This document shows, piece by piece, positions 36,841 through 49,016 of a stretch of 64,000 nt of DNA; the stretch's first letter is position 1, and the number at the start of each line of letters is the position of its first letter. A program made the translations under genes and the position numbers. The notes under the pieces are model-generated. The model saw only the letters and a list, made by a program, of their open reading frames with translations, did not search any database and was not told where the DNA came from. Origin of the DNA: Liolophura sinensis (taxonomy: Eukaryota > Mollusca > Polyplacophora > Chitonida > Chitonidae); the NCBI RefSeq assembly GCF_032854445.1, contig NC_088301.1, positions 14,502,281 through 14,566,280 of the forward strand. Direction: 5' to 3'.

Positions 36841-38847
36841 TGACATATTGGAATGTTTGGTCAAAAAAGAACTTTTCTTCGCAGCTATAGGGTAGTTCAG
36901 GTAGGGTTGTTCCTTTTACGTTGTGTATTGTGGCACTGCGCCTTGCGCATACACAAACTTCTTATTGACACGGTAAGTTTAATATATGTCTTCAAAACAA
37001 AGCCAAGGAGTTCACTCTCCAAAGCTTAGCTGGCAGCCAAAGACGCCACTGAACGCAAGTTGGTGGATAAAAACACCTTGCAGGACTATACAATGGTTTT
37101 CCTCTCCCTCCGTCCACTTCTCGAAGGAAGCGGTCTGGCAATTACATCCGGTTATTACCTCATTGAATGTGGACGAGGGCTTCAATCGTCAGGCCATAAC
37201 GGTTCTCATCTGGACCTGGCTGCTCCTTGGATGACAACCCCTCCAGGATTGCTCCCAATAAATCTCCTCACCCACTGAGCATAATGATTACATCTCGTTA
37301 CACTTTCGAGTGTTTTATTGTCACCAGCTTAATAATTGTGGAAGCAATTTACTACGGTTTACTATCCCTAAAGTCCCCAATTACCAATGGTGTAGCACGT
37401 AAAGTTGTACAGACAATAAAAGTCATGTCAAAGACGATAAAGGAGTATTATGACGCAGTCATAATTCTCATCCAATGAAATAAGTTTACTTCTATCACCT
37501 GACCACGTTTTTGCGTCAAGTGTTTTGGTCACTACGCTAAGCGTCCCGTGTCAAATCCATGTACGGTAGCTTTACAGATTGTTTTTGTCTTGGCTACGTT
37601 GAAGAAATATTCCACACCTTTAAGATGGTAGAAAACTTTCGATTTTGTAAGCCTATAAAATCTATTTAGTTTCACTAGCTAAAGCAAGTATAAATGTATC
37701 TAGGTCCTGAACGAAACCATTCTAGGAGCCACCTATCTTGGGCACGCAAGGTGATCATTTCAAATATTAGGGTTTCATTCTCTACAAAAGTGATAGTTTA
37801 TCTCCACTGTTTTGTATTTACAGAATGCACAAACTGTACGTTTGTTAAATCCTCTGCAGACAACTGCGGCGAAAAAATGTTGTACACTCTCCGTAAATGC
37901 TAAGTGTTAAAGAGCAGAAAACACGTACAAAATTAAGCCTAGCACAAGAAAGCAGCTTGGACTGAAGTAGTCAGTAGCGGGAATATCGTATTATTCAAGA
38001 AGAGAACGAGACAGCATGAGAGTTAAGTATTAGCAAATTTGGCAATCCTTTTGGCAACAATGCCATCTGGGAATTATATTGCTTGGCCCTATAAGTGTAG
38101 CACACAAAAAAACACAAAAGAGTGGTTATATAGCCTCAACATCAAGAGAGATTTTGGCACAGTGATAATAAGCTGGATAATCGCCATAGTTGCTCTTTGG
38201 GGCAGGATATCAGACTAACTTCATGCCCCGTCTGGTACACCACTCGCACGTGACCAATCATGAACATGGTTGAATTTATTTCCTCGATCAGGAGAGAATT
38301 TCATTTCCATTTTGCCAAATAAAGCCTGGGTTCCCCGAGGATACATTTAGCCGGTTCTCTGGAAGGGACTTCACGTAATAGAACCAACCCAGTTAGCCTG
38401 CTAACAGCATCAATAATCAAGCAGTTTTAATTCCGCCGTTATCAGCCTCTGACACGAGGCACAGCGCTCAGCTCTCTGAGCACTGCCATTGCGTTCAGCG
38501 GAATATACCACTATTTCAATTTTCGGATACCGACAGTAAAATACAGATTAATTTTCCAAGGTGATACAGAGGCAGTGTGTCCACTGCGAACATATAATAC
38601 ATGTATTGACCTGCACTCAAATTTAACCGGAGTCAGCTAGTTAAACCCTCGGTTTACCCACACCAAAAACGAAACAATCTCGACGAACTCGTATCATACT
38701 CCATTTGTCGCTTCACCTTCAGCATTATGAGGACGACAGTTTACTCTTCTGACTGTACAATTTGGTAGTTTTCGTATACTCCCAGACTGTAGCATTGCAA
38801 AGTGCTTGCTAATTGATATATTTTCAGATTGTACTATGAATGTATAT
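36841..38847. other. Unassigned sequence
   Basis: Overlapping plus frames at 36986-37278 are the most protein-like here but lack domains I can name. An imperfect hairpin word (GCTCAG-CTCT-CTGAGC) lies near 38467-38482. No repeats recognised. Confidence 0.4.
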
Positions 38848-38980
38848 GAAATAGAAAATATTTATTTATTTATTTGTTTGATTGGTGTTTTACGCCATAC
38901 CCAAGAAAACTTCACTTATATGACGCCGGCCAGCATTATGGTGGGAAGAAACCGGGTAGAGCACGGGGGAAGAAATAGAA
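38848..38980 (-). mobile_element. SINE-1, 5'-truncated, with 9-bp TSD
   Basis: Only the tail and core (through CCGGGTAGAGCACGGGGG) are present, at 38857-38971. GAAATAGAA flanks it at 38848-38856 and 38972-38980. Confidence 0.85.
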
Positions 38981-39429
38981 GATAAGAAGAACTCATATAT
39001 TCTGAGACTGTATTGTGCTTGAAGTATTCACAGTTTAACATATTCTCAAACTGTAATATTCTAACGGATTCAAATTCTAACGGAATCTTCAGTTGCATAA
39101 AGTAGGAGACAACGCAGACAAAAAATCTAACCTGACAAGACGTATGCACCACGCGTTGCTACTTTTGTACGTTCAGGGTTTGATCAGAAGACATCTGCTT
39201 GTTTCTGTGACAGATTGCTCGTCGACCAGTAGAACTTGGTCGTGTCTTCTATTTCACTTGTCGGTGTTTGGCAAAATGTCGCGGTGCTACATGATTAAAA
39301 CCTCCCCTTGTAAAAAAATGGTTGAGTCTTCATTCTTGATACGGAACAAGGGATAGATTGTCCCATTCCTGTGATCGATGGCATCAATTTACGGAATAAA
39401 GTTCCTAGTAACAAAGTTGTTAAATAATA
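38981..39429. other. Unassigned sequence
   Basis: Three short phrases built on CAGACTGTA/CTGAGACTGTATT occur between 38745 and 39055, possibly a remnant tandem motif. Otherwise nothing was seen. Confidence 0.35.
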
Positions 39430-40620
39430 CGAGACAGTGACATTGTAGCGCCAACAACGCTATTTAAAATAACCTAAACAGTATCGACGTAGTACAGTAA
39501 CGCCAACTACAGACGGTATTTAAAATAACCTAAACAGTAGCGACGTAGTACAGTAACGCCAACTACAGACGCTATTTAAAATAACCTAAACAGTAGCGAC
39601 GTAGTACAGTAACACCAACTTCAGACGCCATTTAAAATAACCTAAATAGCATCGACGTGCATAGTAACGCCAACCTCAGAAGCTATTTAAAATAACCTAA
39701 ACAGTATCGACGTGCATAGTAACGCCAACCTCAGACGGTATTTAAACTAACCTAAACAGTATCGACGTGTACAATATCGCCAACTTCGGACGCTATTTAA
39801 AATAACCTAAACAGTAGCGACGTGCACAGTAACGCCAACCTTAGACGTTATTTAAAATAACCTAAACAGTAGCGACGTGCACAGTAACGCCAACGTTAGA
39901 CGTTATTTAAACTAACCTTAACAGTATCGACGTAATACAATATCGCCAACTTCAGACGCTATTTAAAATAACCTAAAGAGTATCGACGTGCATATTAACG
40001 CCAACCTCAGAAGCTATTTAAAATAACCTAAAGAGTAACGACAACCTCAGACGTTATTTAAACTAACCTAAACAGTATCGACGTGTACAATATCGCCAAC
40101 TTCGGACGCTATTTAAAATAACCTAAACAGACGCTATTTGAAATAACCTAAAGAGTATCGACGTGCACAGTAACGCCAACCTCAGACGCTATTTAAAATA
40201 ACCTAAACAGTGTCGACGAAGTACAGTAAAACCAACCTCAGACGCTATTTAAAATAACATAAAGAGTATCGACGTGTACAGTAACGCCAACCTCAGACGC
40301 TATTTAAACTAACCTAAACAGTATCGGTGTGCATAGTAACGCCAGCCACAGACGCTATTTAAAATAACGTAAACACTATCGGTGTGCATAGTAACGCCAA
40401 CCTCAAACGCTGCTCAAAATAACCTTCATGGTACTGACGTGTATCGCAACATCAAATTCATAGGCTGTTTAAAATAACCGACACGCTATTGACGTGCATA
40501 GTAACGACAACGTCAAACGTTATTTAACGTACACTGTATTGACGTTTATCGTAACGCCAGCCTCAATCGCTGTTGTTGAGTATCACGCAAGGCACTGACC
40601 TTGATGGTAACACCAACCAC
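39430..40620. repeat. Minisatellite, about 21 units of about 55 bp
   Basis: The unit consists of TATTTAAAATAACCTAAACA, then GTAKCGACGT, a variable ACAGTAACGCCAAC block and TTCAGACGC. Unit starts measured at AACCTAAACA are 39471, 39527, 39583, 39639 and 39694, giving spacings of 56, 56, 56 and 55. A few units are shortened (near 40025 and 40130). The left and middle units are well conserved, while those right of about 40420 are increasingly diverged. No frame stays open through it, since the period is not a multiple of three. Confidence 0.97.
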
Positions 40621-42207
40621 AAACCTTGTTTCTACATGATCTACACATCTATGGCCTACGTCAATTTAAATGTCAACTTTCACTGGAAACGGCACTAGAC
40701 GGCATCACGTGATAGTGATCTCACGTAACAAGATAAAAGCACCAAAAAACAAAAAGTGCGCTGCAGTATGGATTTACTTTAGGTTCTTCTGGTCTGCGAA
40801 CGTTTAAACCATGAACGGCATTGCTTTCATGCAGACCTTTATTCGCTTATATAGCATGGCAAAGAAATTACTCGCGGTATGTAGTGTGAACCCACGGGGT
40901 CAAAGTCTAAAACCTAAAATAGCTTCAAAGAGAGAAGAACCAGTATGCCATATTGGTTGTCAAATATGACGGTTGTGAAGAATTGGTTTTACACAAATCT
41001 TGCCCCTGTCTAGCTTGCTTTCATGTCGTCAGTTTTTTGCTTTACGGTTTTGGGCGTGAAACATGAAGAAAAAACAAGATATAATATTCAGATACTTTCT
41101 CAGAAATTTGCACAGAAGAAAACCGGACATGTTCGCAGGCATGTGCAAATACTGCCTCTGACAAACACAAGCGTGAACAATAAATCTTGCAAATAACCTA
41201 ACGGCAAAGAATCAATAGTTTATAAAAAGATGGCTAACCTGCAGAATTTCCTTGTTAAACTATTAATTGACAGATACTTGACACCTTGTGTGTGTTCTGG
41301 ACAAACGGAGTGACGTTTTTTGATTCATTCATTGATGAATTTATGGATTGTTCGATTGATCTATAAAGCAATGGTTGAACTGAACAACGTACGATACGCA
41401 TCTGATTTATCAGCTGACTGATATGTTGAACTCAATGGATGTGCTATCCATAAGTCCACAGGGTCAACGTGCTCGTCGGTGAGGATTGTTAAACTTCAGC
41501 TGTGTTCCACTGATGGTGGATTGATGTGTACTAACTGAACTGCTGGAAACTGTCCAATGCGTGAGGGTTAATGAAATACCTTAACGCAGTCGTCCGGTTA
41601 CTAGAAACAAAATTTTGTTAAATTACCTGATATTGACCTAACCTAGTTTTAGACCAAAACGACCTGCCAGATTGCCCTTGTGTGATCAAGAACGGACAGA
41701 TGAATAATCGTTGGACACTCCGGACAATCCACTTAGTAACGGGCAGTCCAGGAAGCCACGGTAGTTCTGCACCACCCCACGCAGTTGATGAATATCCGCT
41801 CTTCACACAGACGGCCTTCAGCGAGGTCGAACGCCTTTCACTTGTAACGGACAGATATCAAACAAGGAGTGAAATTACTCCCTGCGTGAACGTGGCCTAC
41901 TGAAGTGGTCGGGAAGACTTCGGATTAGGATTCGGTGACCTGGCAAATTTGAAGGGCAAACTGTCTGAGAAGAAAGGTAAATTCTTGTAACATTGGCAAG
42001 GTGGGACCTGGATTGGCTTGGGTAAATTTAGCGGAAACGGTAACCAAGTATCGAAACCATTTTTGCCCTAATCCAGAAGGTGGTTCCATCTAGGCATTGC
42101 TGGCTACTGATGATTAACTTTGTTGTGAACGTACTCACAATAACCCAGTAAGAAAAAGGTGTTAAGAACCCTTACGTCAACTTCTAGACAGAATTATTGT
42201 TCAATCT
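40621..42207. other. Unassigned sequence
   Basis: No gene or repeat recognised. Short ORFs on both strands at 41618-41903 overlap each other. Confidence 0.45.
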
Positions 42208-42483
42208 ATCTTTCTTAAAAGGGGCATCCGAGGTTTAGTTGGTTAGCGCTCTAGCGCAGCGTAATGACCCAGGAGCCCCTCACCAATGCGGTCGCTGTGA
42301 GTTCAAGTCCAGCTCATGCTGGCTTCCTCTCCGGCCGTAAGTGGGATGGTCGTGGGTTTCCCCCGGGCTCTGCCCGATTTCCACCGACCATAATGCTGGC
42401 CGCCGTCGTATGAGTGAAATATTCTTGAGTACGGCGTAAAACATCAATCAGATAAATGAATAAATAAATAAATCTTTTTTAAA
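42208..42483 (+). mobile_element. SINE-1, near full length, with 12-bp TSD
   Basis: The head GGGGCATCCGAGGTTTAGTT, with A box GTTTAGTTGGTTAGCGC and B box GAGTTCAAGTCC, leads into a core with a small deletion and an AAAT tail. ATCTTTCTTAAA (42208-42219) and ATCTTTTTTAAA (42472-42483) are the TSD, with one mismatch. Confidence 0.92.
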
Positions 42484-43404
42484 TACATAAAGTGGGCCTT
42501 TCTCGTGTTTAAATGTTCTCTATTTCTCATTATAATGATAATACTTTGTTTCCTAGGAAGCAAAAGTCTATGGTTTGCAAGTATATTCCAGAAGGATTTG
42601 TGTCTGACAAGGTGTAAACATGAACAGGTAGTGCAAGCGCCAGGAAGTAGTAATAACATGTGTCATCGAGCTATAATGTAGAACACTCTCTTCCAGTCCC
42701 TGTTAATTGGATACACGGTGTATTTTCCTCGTGTACACGGGAGGAGAAAGCCGAGTGACAGGGAGCTAATATCTGATCAGAGTCAGAAATAACCCGAAGC
42801 TGTTCCAATCTCGAATAACAGACAGATAAACCTTGGGGAACGAGAAGACCGACAAATCGATCGGTCTTCATTTAGCCCAAATTATTTCTACCTTGTAGCC
42901 CACACAGATATGAACATTAGCCCAAGTGAGCAGATGTTATCAGAACGCCATATGAGTCTGTGGCTACTCTTGTGCTCGCTCCATCGAATGATCACTGTCT
43001 AACATTTCTACAACATTTTGATCTGCATTGTCACTCTATTCAAATGCATCACACTACCTTTGACTGGAGCGCGTATTAGTAAGAATATATAGTATACCTG
43101 GGTGATGGGAAGACTGATGATTTTCCGAGTATCGTTTTAAATCTGGATATCAGAAAGAAATTAACACATACTTTTTGTATTTATCTAAATCCAGTGATAT
43201 ATTTTCCCCAATAGTGGCATGATATACAACCGCCGAGTACGTGACAAACCTACAAATAGGGCACACTTGACAAATCTACTTTCATGCATTATACACTCTA
43301 AAAACTGTTCTTTTATACTTGAACATTTAAGAGAAATTCTTTTGTCTGAGTAATGTTAAATTGTATTTTTTCATTGCAGAATATTACTGTGTTAAATATA
43401 GCAC
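42484..43404. other. Unassigned sequence
   Basis: No feature recognised. Confidence 0.4.
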
Positions 43405-43481
43405 ACATATTCTGTTAGACAGCATAGACAGCATATCATGTTGAACATGATACATTATTACGTTATATTAACAGAATATGT
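43405..43481. repeat. Nested imperfect hairpin
   Basis: Outer arms ACATATTCTGTTA (43405-43417) and TAACAGAATATGT (43469-43481) are perfect 13-bp reverse complements. Inside, TATCATGTT (43434-43442) and AACATGATA (43444-43452) form a second perfect 9-bp arm pair around one base. There is no sign of a coding role. Confidence 0.8.
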
Positions 43482-44858
43482 TCTGGCCTCATTCACAATA
43501 TAGACCCTCTGTTAAAATTAACGAGTGTACATATACCTGTGCATAAGATGATGGAACCTTGAAGTTCATAACATGATCTTCTGCATGATTTAAACGGTAA
43601 TGAACAAATATACACATTGTGTCTGCAGTTAAAAAAACTGTCGACTTAGTATGTATTGTAAGCATAACACATACCTTAATGAAAAATCTTTTTCGACAAG
43701 ACATCTATAATTGTGCAGCAGAATATGAAAATTACCCGATATTTCCGATTTTTAAACACTATTCGTGATTGCATGTCAAGAACAATTGCGACATGAATTT
43801 GAATAATTCGGTTTTTTTTAGTGGCAATAGATTACTAAAATAAACTGAAGTATCTTCACAAACTGCATATTCTTAACAAATGTTATCTAATATGAGAGGT
43901 GGGATCTCACCTTCTGACTCATTCCCCCAAGGCTATGACCTGACTTATCTAAAGACGATGAATTTATACAGATATATTACAATTAACGAAGCATTTGTAT
44001 TCACTCTTCGGCCATGGATCGCAGTTTGGTTGATTATGAATCTTTCAGTGTGTAAAACAGTATTTCTCTCAGAGCAGTTTCTCTGCTGTCTGATTGGTCA
44101 ATTACCCACCTATCAAGACTCGTGTGGGCTGTCCTATAGAGGCAAATCGAAGGGATAACACCCCCTAATGCATTGCACACATTAAGGATGTAACTCGCAC
44201 GTAAGAATAATAGTAGCATTTCGACTGGGTTTTGAGCTCTGCATGTTAATTTTATTATACTGTAATCGTGTTTAAACAGCCTATTACAATACCTGATCTA
44301 TTTCAAGTGAACTCCACGTCAATGATGACTAATATGCCAATGGCTTATTCAAAAGAAGTTTAGCCGCTATAATCCCTGGTCGCAATCGTCATGTTATCGG
44401 CTCCTATCCTCTCAAATCTATCGGCTAATTGAGGGGTGGTTTTTTTGTGGAGTCAGTCATGCCTGCAGCTCCCTGTGTTGATGTCGGTGCGCTATCGGCA
44501 CTGAGTGTTGGTCTGATATCGTCGCTTAGCCAAGAACTGATGAATCATAGTAAGGGGATCATGAGTCAGTTACAGAACACCACAATTAAGTCTTATCTCC
44601 CGGGGAATGTAACGCCGTTAGTGAACAATGAGGCGCATTAGGAATAACAGACCGTCCTGAACGTTACGTGGTCCACTAACTTCAAATTGAATCGAGTCGT
44701 ACGGCAGCATGTTCTGGCAACTGTTGACACAATGCAGGATCGGGAATAGTTGAATTAATGAGTACTCCCTGTTGCTATAGAATCACAGCGACATTTGCAA
44801 ATAGGGGTGCAATTTGACGTGGTAACAATATCAGATGTTGTCAAGTTCTTCATGTTAG
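43482..44858. other. Unassigned sequence
   Basis: No gene supported. Plus frames at 43880-44158 and 44429-44641 are featureless. Confidence 0.4.
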
Positions 44859-44987
44859 GGTGCCTCCGTGGCCGAGTGTTTAGCGTGCCAGCGTGACATA
44901 TTGACTCATGAGCCTCTCATCAATGTGGTCGCTGTGAGTTCATGTCCACTTACATCTTGTATCTTTTCTAGCAACCTGGTCGTGGGT
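44859..44987 (+). mobile_element. SINE-1 head fragment
   Basis: The head GGGTGCCTCCGTGGCCGAGT, then GAGCCTCTCATCAATG and GTGGTCGCTGTGAGTTCATG are present. The core is deleted after a degenerate AGCAACCTGGTCGTGGGTC and there is no tail. It abuts R4 copy 3. Confidence 0.8.
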
Positions 44988-44997
44988 CTATAATTAA

Positions 44998-45139
44998 AGA
45001 CGTACAGCACAGAGAGTAAAATCAGAGCGGCGACGACTGTGTGACATATGGCAAATGGTCACAAGTAACCGGTGAAATACGGCCTCTTGTCACTTTGCCT
45101 CAGTCTGGCTTTTATTCTAACTGGTCTTGTAAATGCACA
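44998..45139 (+). repeat. Repeat family R4, copy 3
   Basis: Landmarks: GAGAGTAAAATCAGAGCGGC, GACGACTGTGTGACATATGG, AAATGGTCACAAGTAACCGG, CTCTTGTCACTTTGCCTCAG, TATTCTAACTGGTCTTGTAA. This is the best-preserved of the three copies by mutual similarity. Confidence 0.65.
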
Positions 45140-46499
45140 AAAAGTACCAACTTACACGCTCCTATAGAACTATGGCTTAAGCAGAGTTAGGTGACAAAAA
45201 AAAGACCCCCCCCCCCCGCAAAAAAACCAAAAAACCAAAACAAAACAAAACAAAAATGCTGTGTTGTCATCACATTTAACATACAATCACATTTAAACAA
45301 TACAAGGCTGCCAGCCTTGCTTGGGTTAGTCAGTCAATCAGTAAATAAGCACTATGTGCGTTGGGCAGACAGCCAGCAAGTCAATCATTCGGTCAGGAAA
45401 ATCAGTCATTTAGAGAGTCAGTTAATCATCTAGTATGTCCACTACGCAGTTGTGGTCAGGCAACAATTGTTAAAAGTAAGGTCAGCGGTTCACAATAACT
45501 TTCCTGACCTTGGTTAGGTGGCTAAGATTTTCTGTAAAAATGAACAATTTCCACGAGAGCCAAGGCTTTCTTACAGCTCCACGGGAGATAGATGGTGTTG
45601 GAGGACTGACTTTTCTTTACCTTTAGGAATGATTTCTGCATACTGATAAACGAAGTAGTCAGACTGGATCGATACGAACTTTGTAAGAGAGACTTTATGT
45701 TGAGAGCAGTGATCAGTCTGGTCTGTACTCGAATGTATGGTCCTTGTTGATCATGCGAGGTTTCTGACAATCATATATTGTTAGTGCTGAGCGTTTCCAG
45801 TTAGCAAACGGTATACTCAAACACGATGTGCCAAGGCAGGAGGCTGGCCCGTCTTGTCTAGTTGTCTGAGAACCCAAAAGGCCCGTTAACACCCCTTAGT
45901 TTATCCGAGCAGTCTGCATCTGACTTTCCTTTGAAATTCGTGAAATTGGAACCGTCTGGTTTCTTTGTTATCGACTCATTCACATTTCGTCTGCTCATCA
46001 GTGGCTCCACTGGACAAAATGGTAAAGTGAACTTCGATATGGGGCCAAATATACCTCAAGGCATTCTTAATTCAGTTCTATCCGGGTTCAAGGCTAGGGA
46101 TATCAAGTAACGGACTTACATGTATTTAGCACCTCCTTTTGAAATCAGTGGTTTCTTGTATGGTTTTCTTTTCCTAAATTTTCCAAAAAGCACCTTTACC
46201 CGTAAAGATTTTATGAATGGGGTTTAACATCATACTGGCAACATTTCAGCTATGTCATGTTGAGAACATTTTGGAACCAGGAAATCGTTATCGCCTTCAT
46301 TATGAGAATGGGAGCACCCAAAACACTACATCAAAAATACCACATATAAGGATATTGAATACTAAACACAGTGTCAGTAAGACGACAACTGTGTATCACT
46401 TCTGCAGCAGACATCGCGGTATACAGAGCCTACTGATGTCAGCTAATGAACCTTAAGGCCACATTTTTTCCACTTATATTGTTTTGCACATTTGTACTT
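45140..46499. other. Unassigned; contains a poly-C/A-rich simple tract
   Basis: At about 45196-45257 a short A run is followed by a C run of about 13 and then AAAAC/AAAACC repeats. The plus frame 45862-46110 (82 codons, TTG at its left end, no ATG start) has even residue usage but no known motif. Confidence 0.4.
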
Positions 46500-46656
46500 C
46501 ACACGTATGGGAAAGGTCGACATTAACTTGCCAAACATCGGAGGTTTACCCCTGTCACTCAGGTATTCCCCACCCACAACACTGATCGCCATCGTATAAG
46601 TGAAAACGTGTTGAGTATGGCATTGAAAAATAACCAAATACTAAGTGAATAAATAC
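46500..46656 (+). mobile_element. SINE-1, old degenerate copy
   Basis: Order preserved: ACACGTATGGGAAAGGTC, a TTCCCCACCCACAACACTGA segment, TCGCCATCGTATAAGTGAAA, TTGAGTATGGCATTG, AACCAAATACTAAGTG, AATAAATA. Many substitutions indicate an old insertion. Confidence 0.75.
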
Positions 46657-47950
46657 TGACGTGAAATATTTAGAATATCATGGTATAACCAATCACTCAA
46701 TCAGCCCATCAATTATTTACAGCTACAGACTGTTTAACCCACAATCGTAACTCTTAATGATCTAAACATACAAGCAAGCTTCGCCGTATTCTCTCATGTA
46801 ATGTGATTAGTGTTCCCAACTCGTCGATGTTAACTTAACGAATAATGTCTAAAAACTGCACTTGCAGTCAAGTACAGATTTATAATACTTCATGTAATTT
46901 CAAACAAAAGTTTGATAAAAATCTAAAGGTAATAGAAAGTTGAATGAAGCATATATTGCTTCATTTTTAGGTGGTAATTTAGCATTTTTCAATGAGTCAG
47001 TAAGTGTTTGTACATAAACGGTGTCTTCTGGTTCAAAGATCACGGAGTATGTACGTGTATAAACCGCTAGTCGAACAATACATTCACTTGTGAGAACAAA
47101 ACAATAATAGAGTCAGGTTAAAATTTATTTTGCACTTAATCGCCTCCATCGCCTAAGGTTTGCGTTAATACAGGCCAGTGATGCCATTGTTTGTTTAAGG
47201 GTTATATGTTAATCGTTTGAATTCATTAATAATGAGAAAAAAAAGCATTCGCTTGAGTTATCGGGAAAATCAATATATTCATGGTGCACTTTACTCAGGA
47301 TGATTGGGTGAATTCCTTGCCATTTGTGTTCGTACGGCAAATCTTCAGTACCATTTATCTGCTCGAAAAGGAGAAACTACACAACCGCGTTCGTTTCTTC
47401 CGCAATTACACGCTGTTAAAGTCACTTGGATTAACATCTGTTTTATCTGTACGCTTTCACCGTGATTCCTCAGCACGAGTTTGATTTTATCGAACAATGC
47501 TAATGGATTAGTTCAATGTTAAAATCCATCACACAATTAATTCAAGCGTTAAAAAGCGACCGGTTTCACCAAGGAAATGGCGTTTGCGACCGTTTCGTAT
47601 TTTAACACGCGATATCTGCGGTTTTTTAGTGCTTTTTACGTGTTAATTTGAAACAGATTTTGTTGTTTCTGGAATGAAGCAGCTTCCAATACAGGCTATA
47701 CGCTTAAGGGCGACAATTTCACGTCAACAAAAAACTACAACAGCAACATAAAACCTTAGAATACAATCTAACTGGAGGATATTGTTGTTAACCTTCAAGT
47801 GGGTGTAAATCAGCAGGTAAAATGGGTGTAGGACACAGGCAGATCCAACGCACAGGTACGACATGTTCAGTTCTTGCGAATCTGAAAATAATGACAGCTT
47901 TTGATGTGTAAAATCCAGATGTTCAGTTTATATTGTGTAAAGGACTTGAT
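46657..47950. other. Unassigned sequence
   Basis: No gene or repeat recognised. The stretch 47100-47290 contains words such as GCCATTGTTTGTTT and CATTAATAATGAG that resemble generic developmental transcription-factor sites; this is too weak to call an enhancer. Confidence 0.35.
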
Positions 47951-48081
47951 CCATTTTCACAATGACGTCGTACATTTACGATAATCGCACACATAGGACG
48001 ATAATACGATAATAGTGACACAAACTATCGCCCGACAAATGTACGACAAAAAATGTCGTACGCCGCTTTGTGAAATTGGGC
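47951..48081. mobile_element. MITE-like element, about 130 bp, imperfect terminal inverted repeats
   Basis: The left end CCATTTTCACAATGACGTCG corresponds, inverted, to the right end GCCGCTTTGTGAAATTGGG. Internal arms GTCGTACATTT (47967-47977) and AAATGTACGAC (48037-48047) are perfect inverted repeats. The interior has several ACGATAAT words. No ORF; a TSD was not resolved. This fits a small non-autonomous DNA transposon. Confidence 0.6.
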
Positions 48082-48313
48082 CTAGGCAATCAACTGATGA
48101 AATAATTTAAGACTGTCCAAAACCGGACCGTTTATATTGGAAACTACTTGTTCTGTTTGTATGCATTCTGAATACTGACATTAATTGGCTAGATGACTGC
48201 ATGACTGATTGATTGTTTGACTGATTCGTCCATTTGTTCGTTACTTCATTAATTTACCAGTGATTCATTGACCATTGATTACTTAGCATGCTCTCATATT
48301 AATGTATTTCACA

Positions 48314-48351
48314 TTCTGCAGCGATGGTTTTTAAAAACCATCGCTGTAGAA
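48314..48351. repeat. 38-nt palindrome without loop
   Basis: Arms 48314-48332 and 48333-48350/51 are reverse complements over 19 bp with a single C/T mismatch, which would be a G-U pair in RNA. The centre is TTTTTAAAAA, and arm sequence includes GCAGCGATGG. No linked element ends were found. Confidence 0.9.
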
Positions 48352-49016
48352 AACCTGTTGCTAGAAAAAAAATTAAACAAAGAACAAAGTACTGTATACA
48401 AAAAAAAAAGTAAGTTGTCAAGGATATTGGCAAGGAAATGAATTACAGGCAATCGGAAGTTGGTAATTTGACCAATAACTTGGCCTAGGTACGTTTAGCA
48501 GACACGTGACTAATTCCTGGCCATTCCATCGGCTATTTGAGAACATGTACCTTCTATGTAGTCCAGTCTGTCTGCCTCTGCGTCTAGTTTGGGAGTAGAA
48601 CAGATTCGGGCTACCTGATGTGGGTGCTTATCCAGCTACGATCCTCGAAATAAGCACAATCATGGAGTGTGATTATTCTTGACATTCAGTCAGTTTCCGA
48701 TATACTGCCCCCGCTCTCTGAAATGTCTTGTCTGTTGAAAGCCTCTTAAAGCAGATATAATAAGGCAATCAGACAGGAAGTAAGCTGTATATCATTATAA
48801 ACATATGTGATAGGGGTTGATAGGTGTTATCGAGAAAGTTATCACTTACGTGCTGGAGGTCATTTTTATGGGCGGAGGAGTTTCCATCTTCTTAACACCC
48901 ACCCATCCACCCACTCCTTCAGTATTCCCAAATAAGCGAAGTGCGAGGAATACTCTTTATTTTTGAACATTTATAATTTATGAATAATTGCCTAATTTGC
49001 ATAATTAAACGTGAGT
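48352..49016. other. Unassigned sequence
   Basis: No feature recognised apart from an A-run near 48400-48408. Confidence 0.4.

Noticed and set aside
45862-46110. 82-codon plus frame with balanced residue usage
   Set aside because: No ATG at its start, a stop immediately before its left end, and no known motif.
47100-47290. Possible conserved enhancer with Sox/Fox/homeobox-like words
   Set aside because: Such words are common in AT-rich DNA and no comparison with a related genome was possible.
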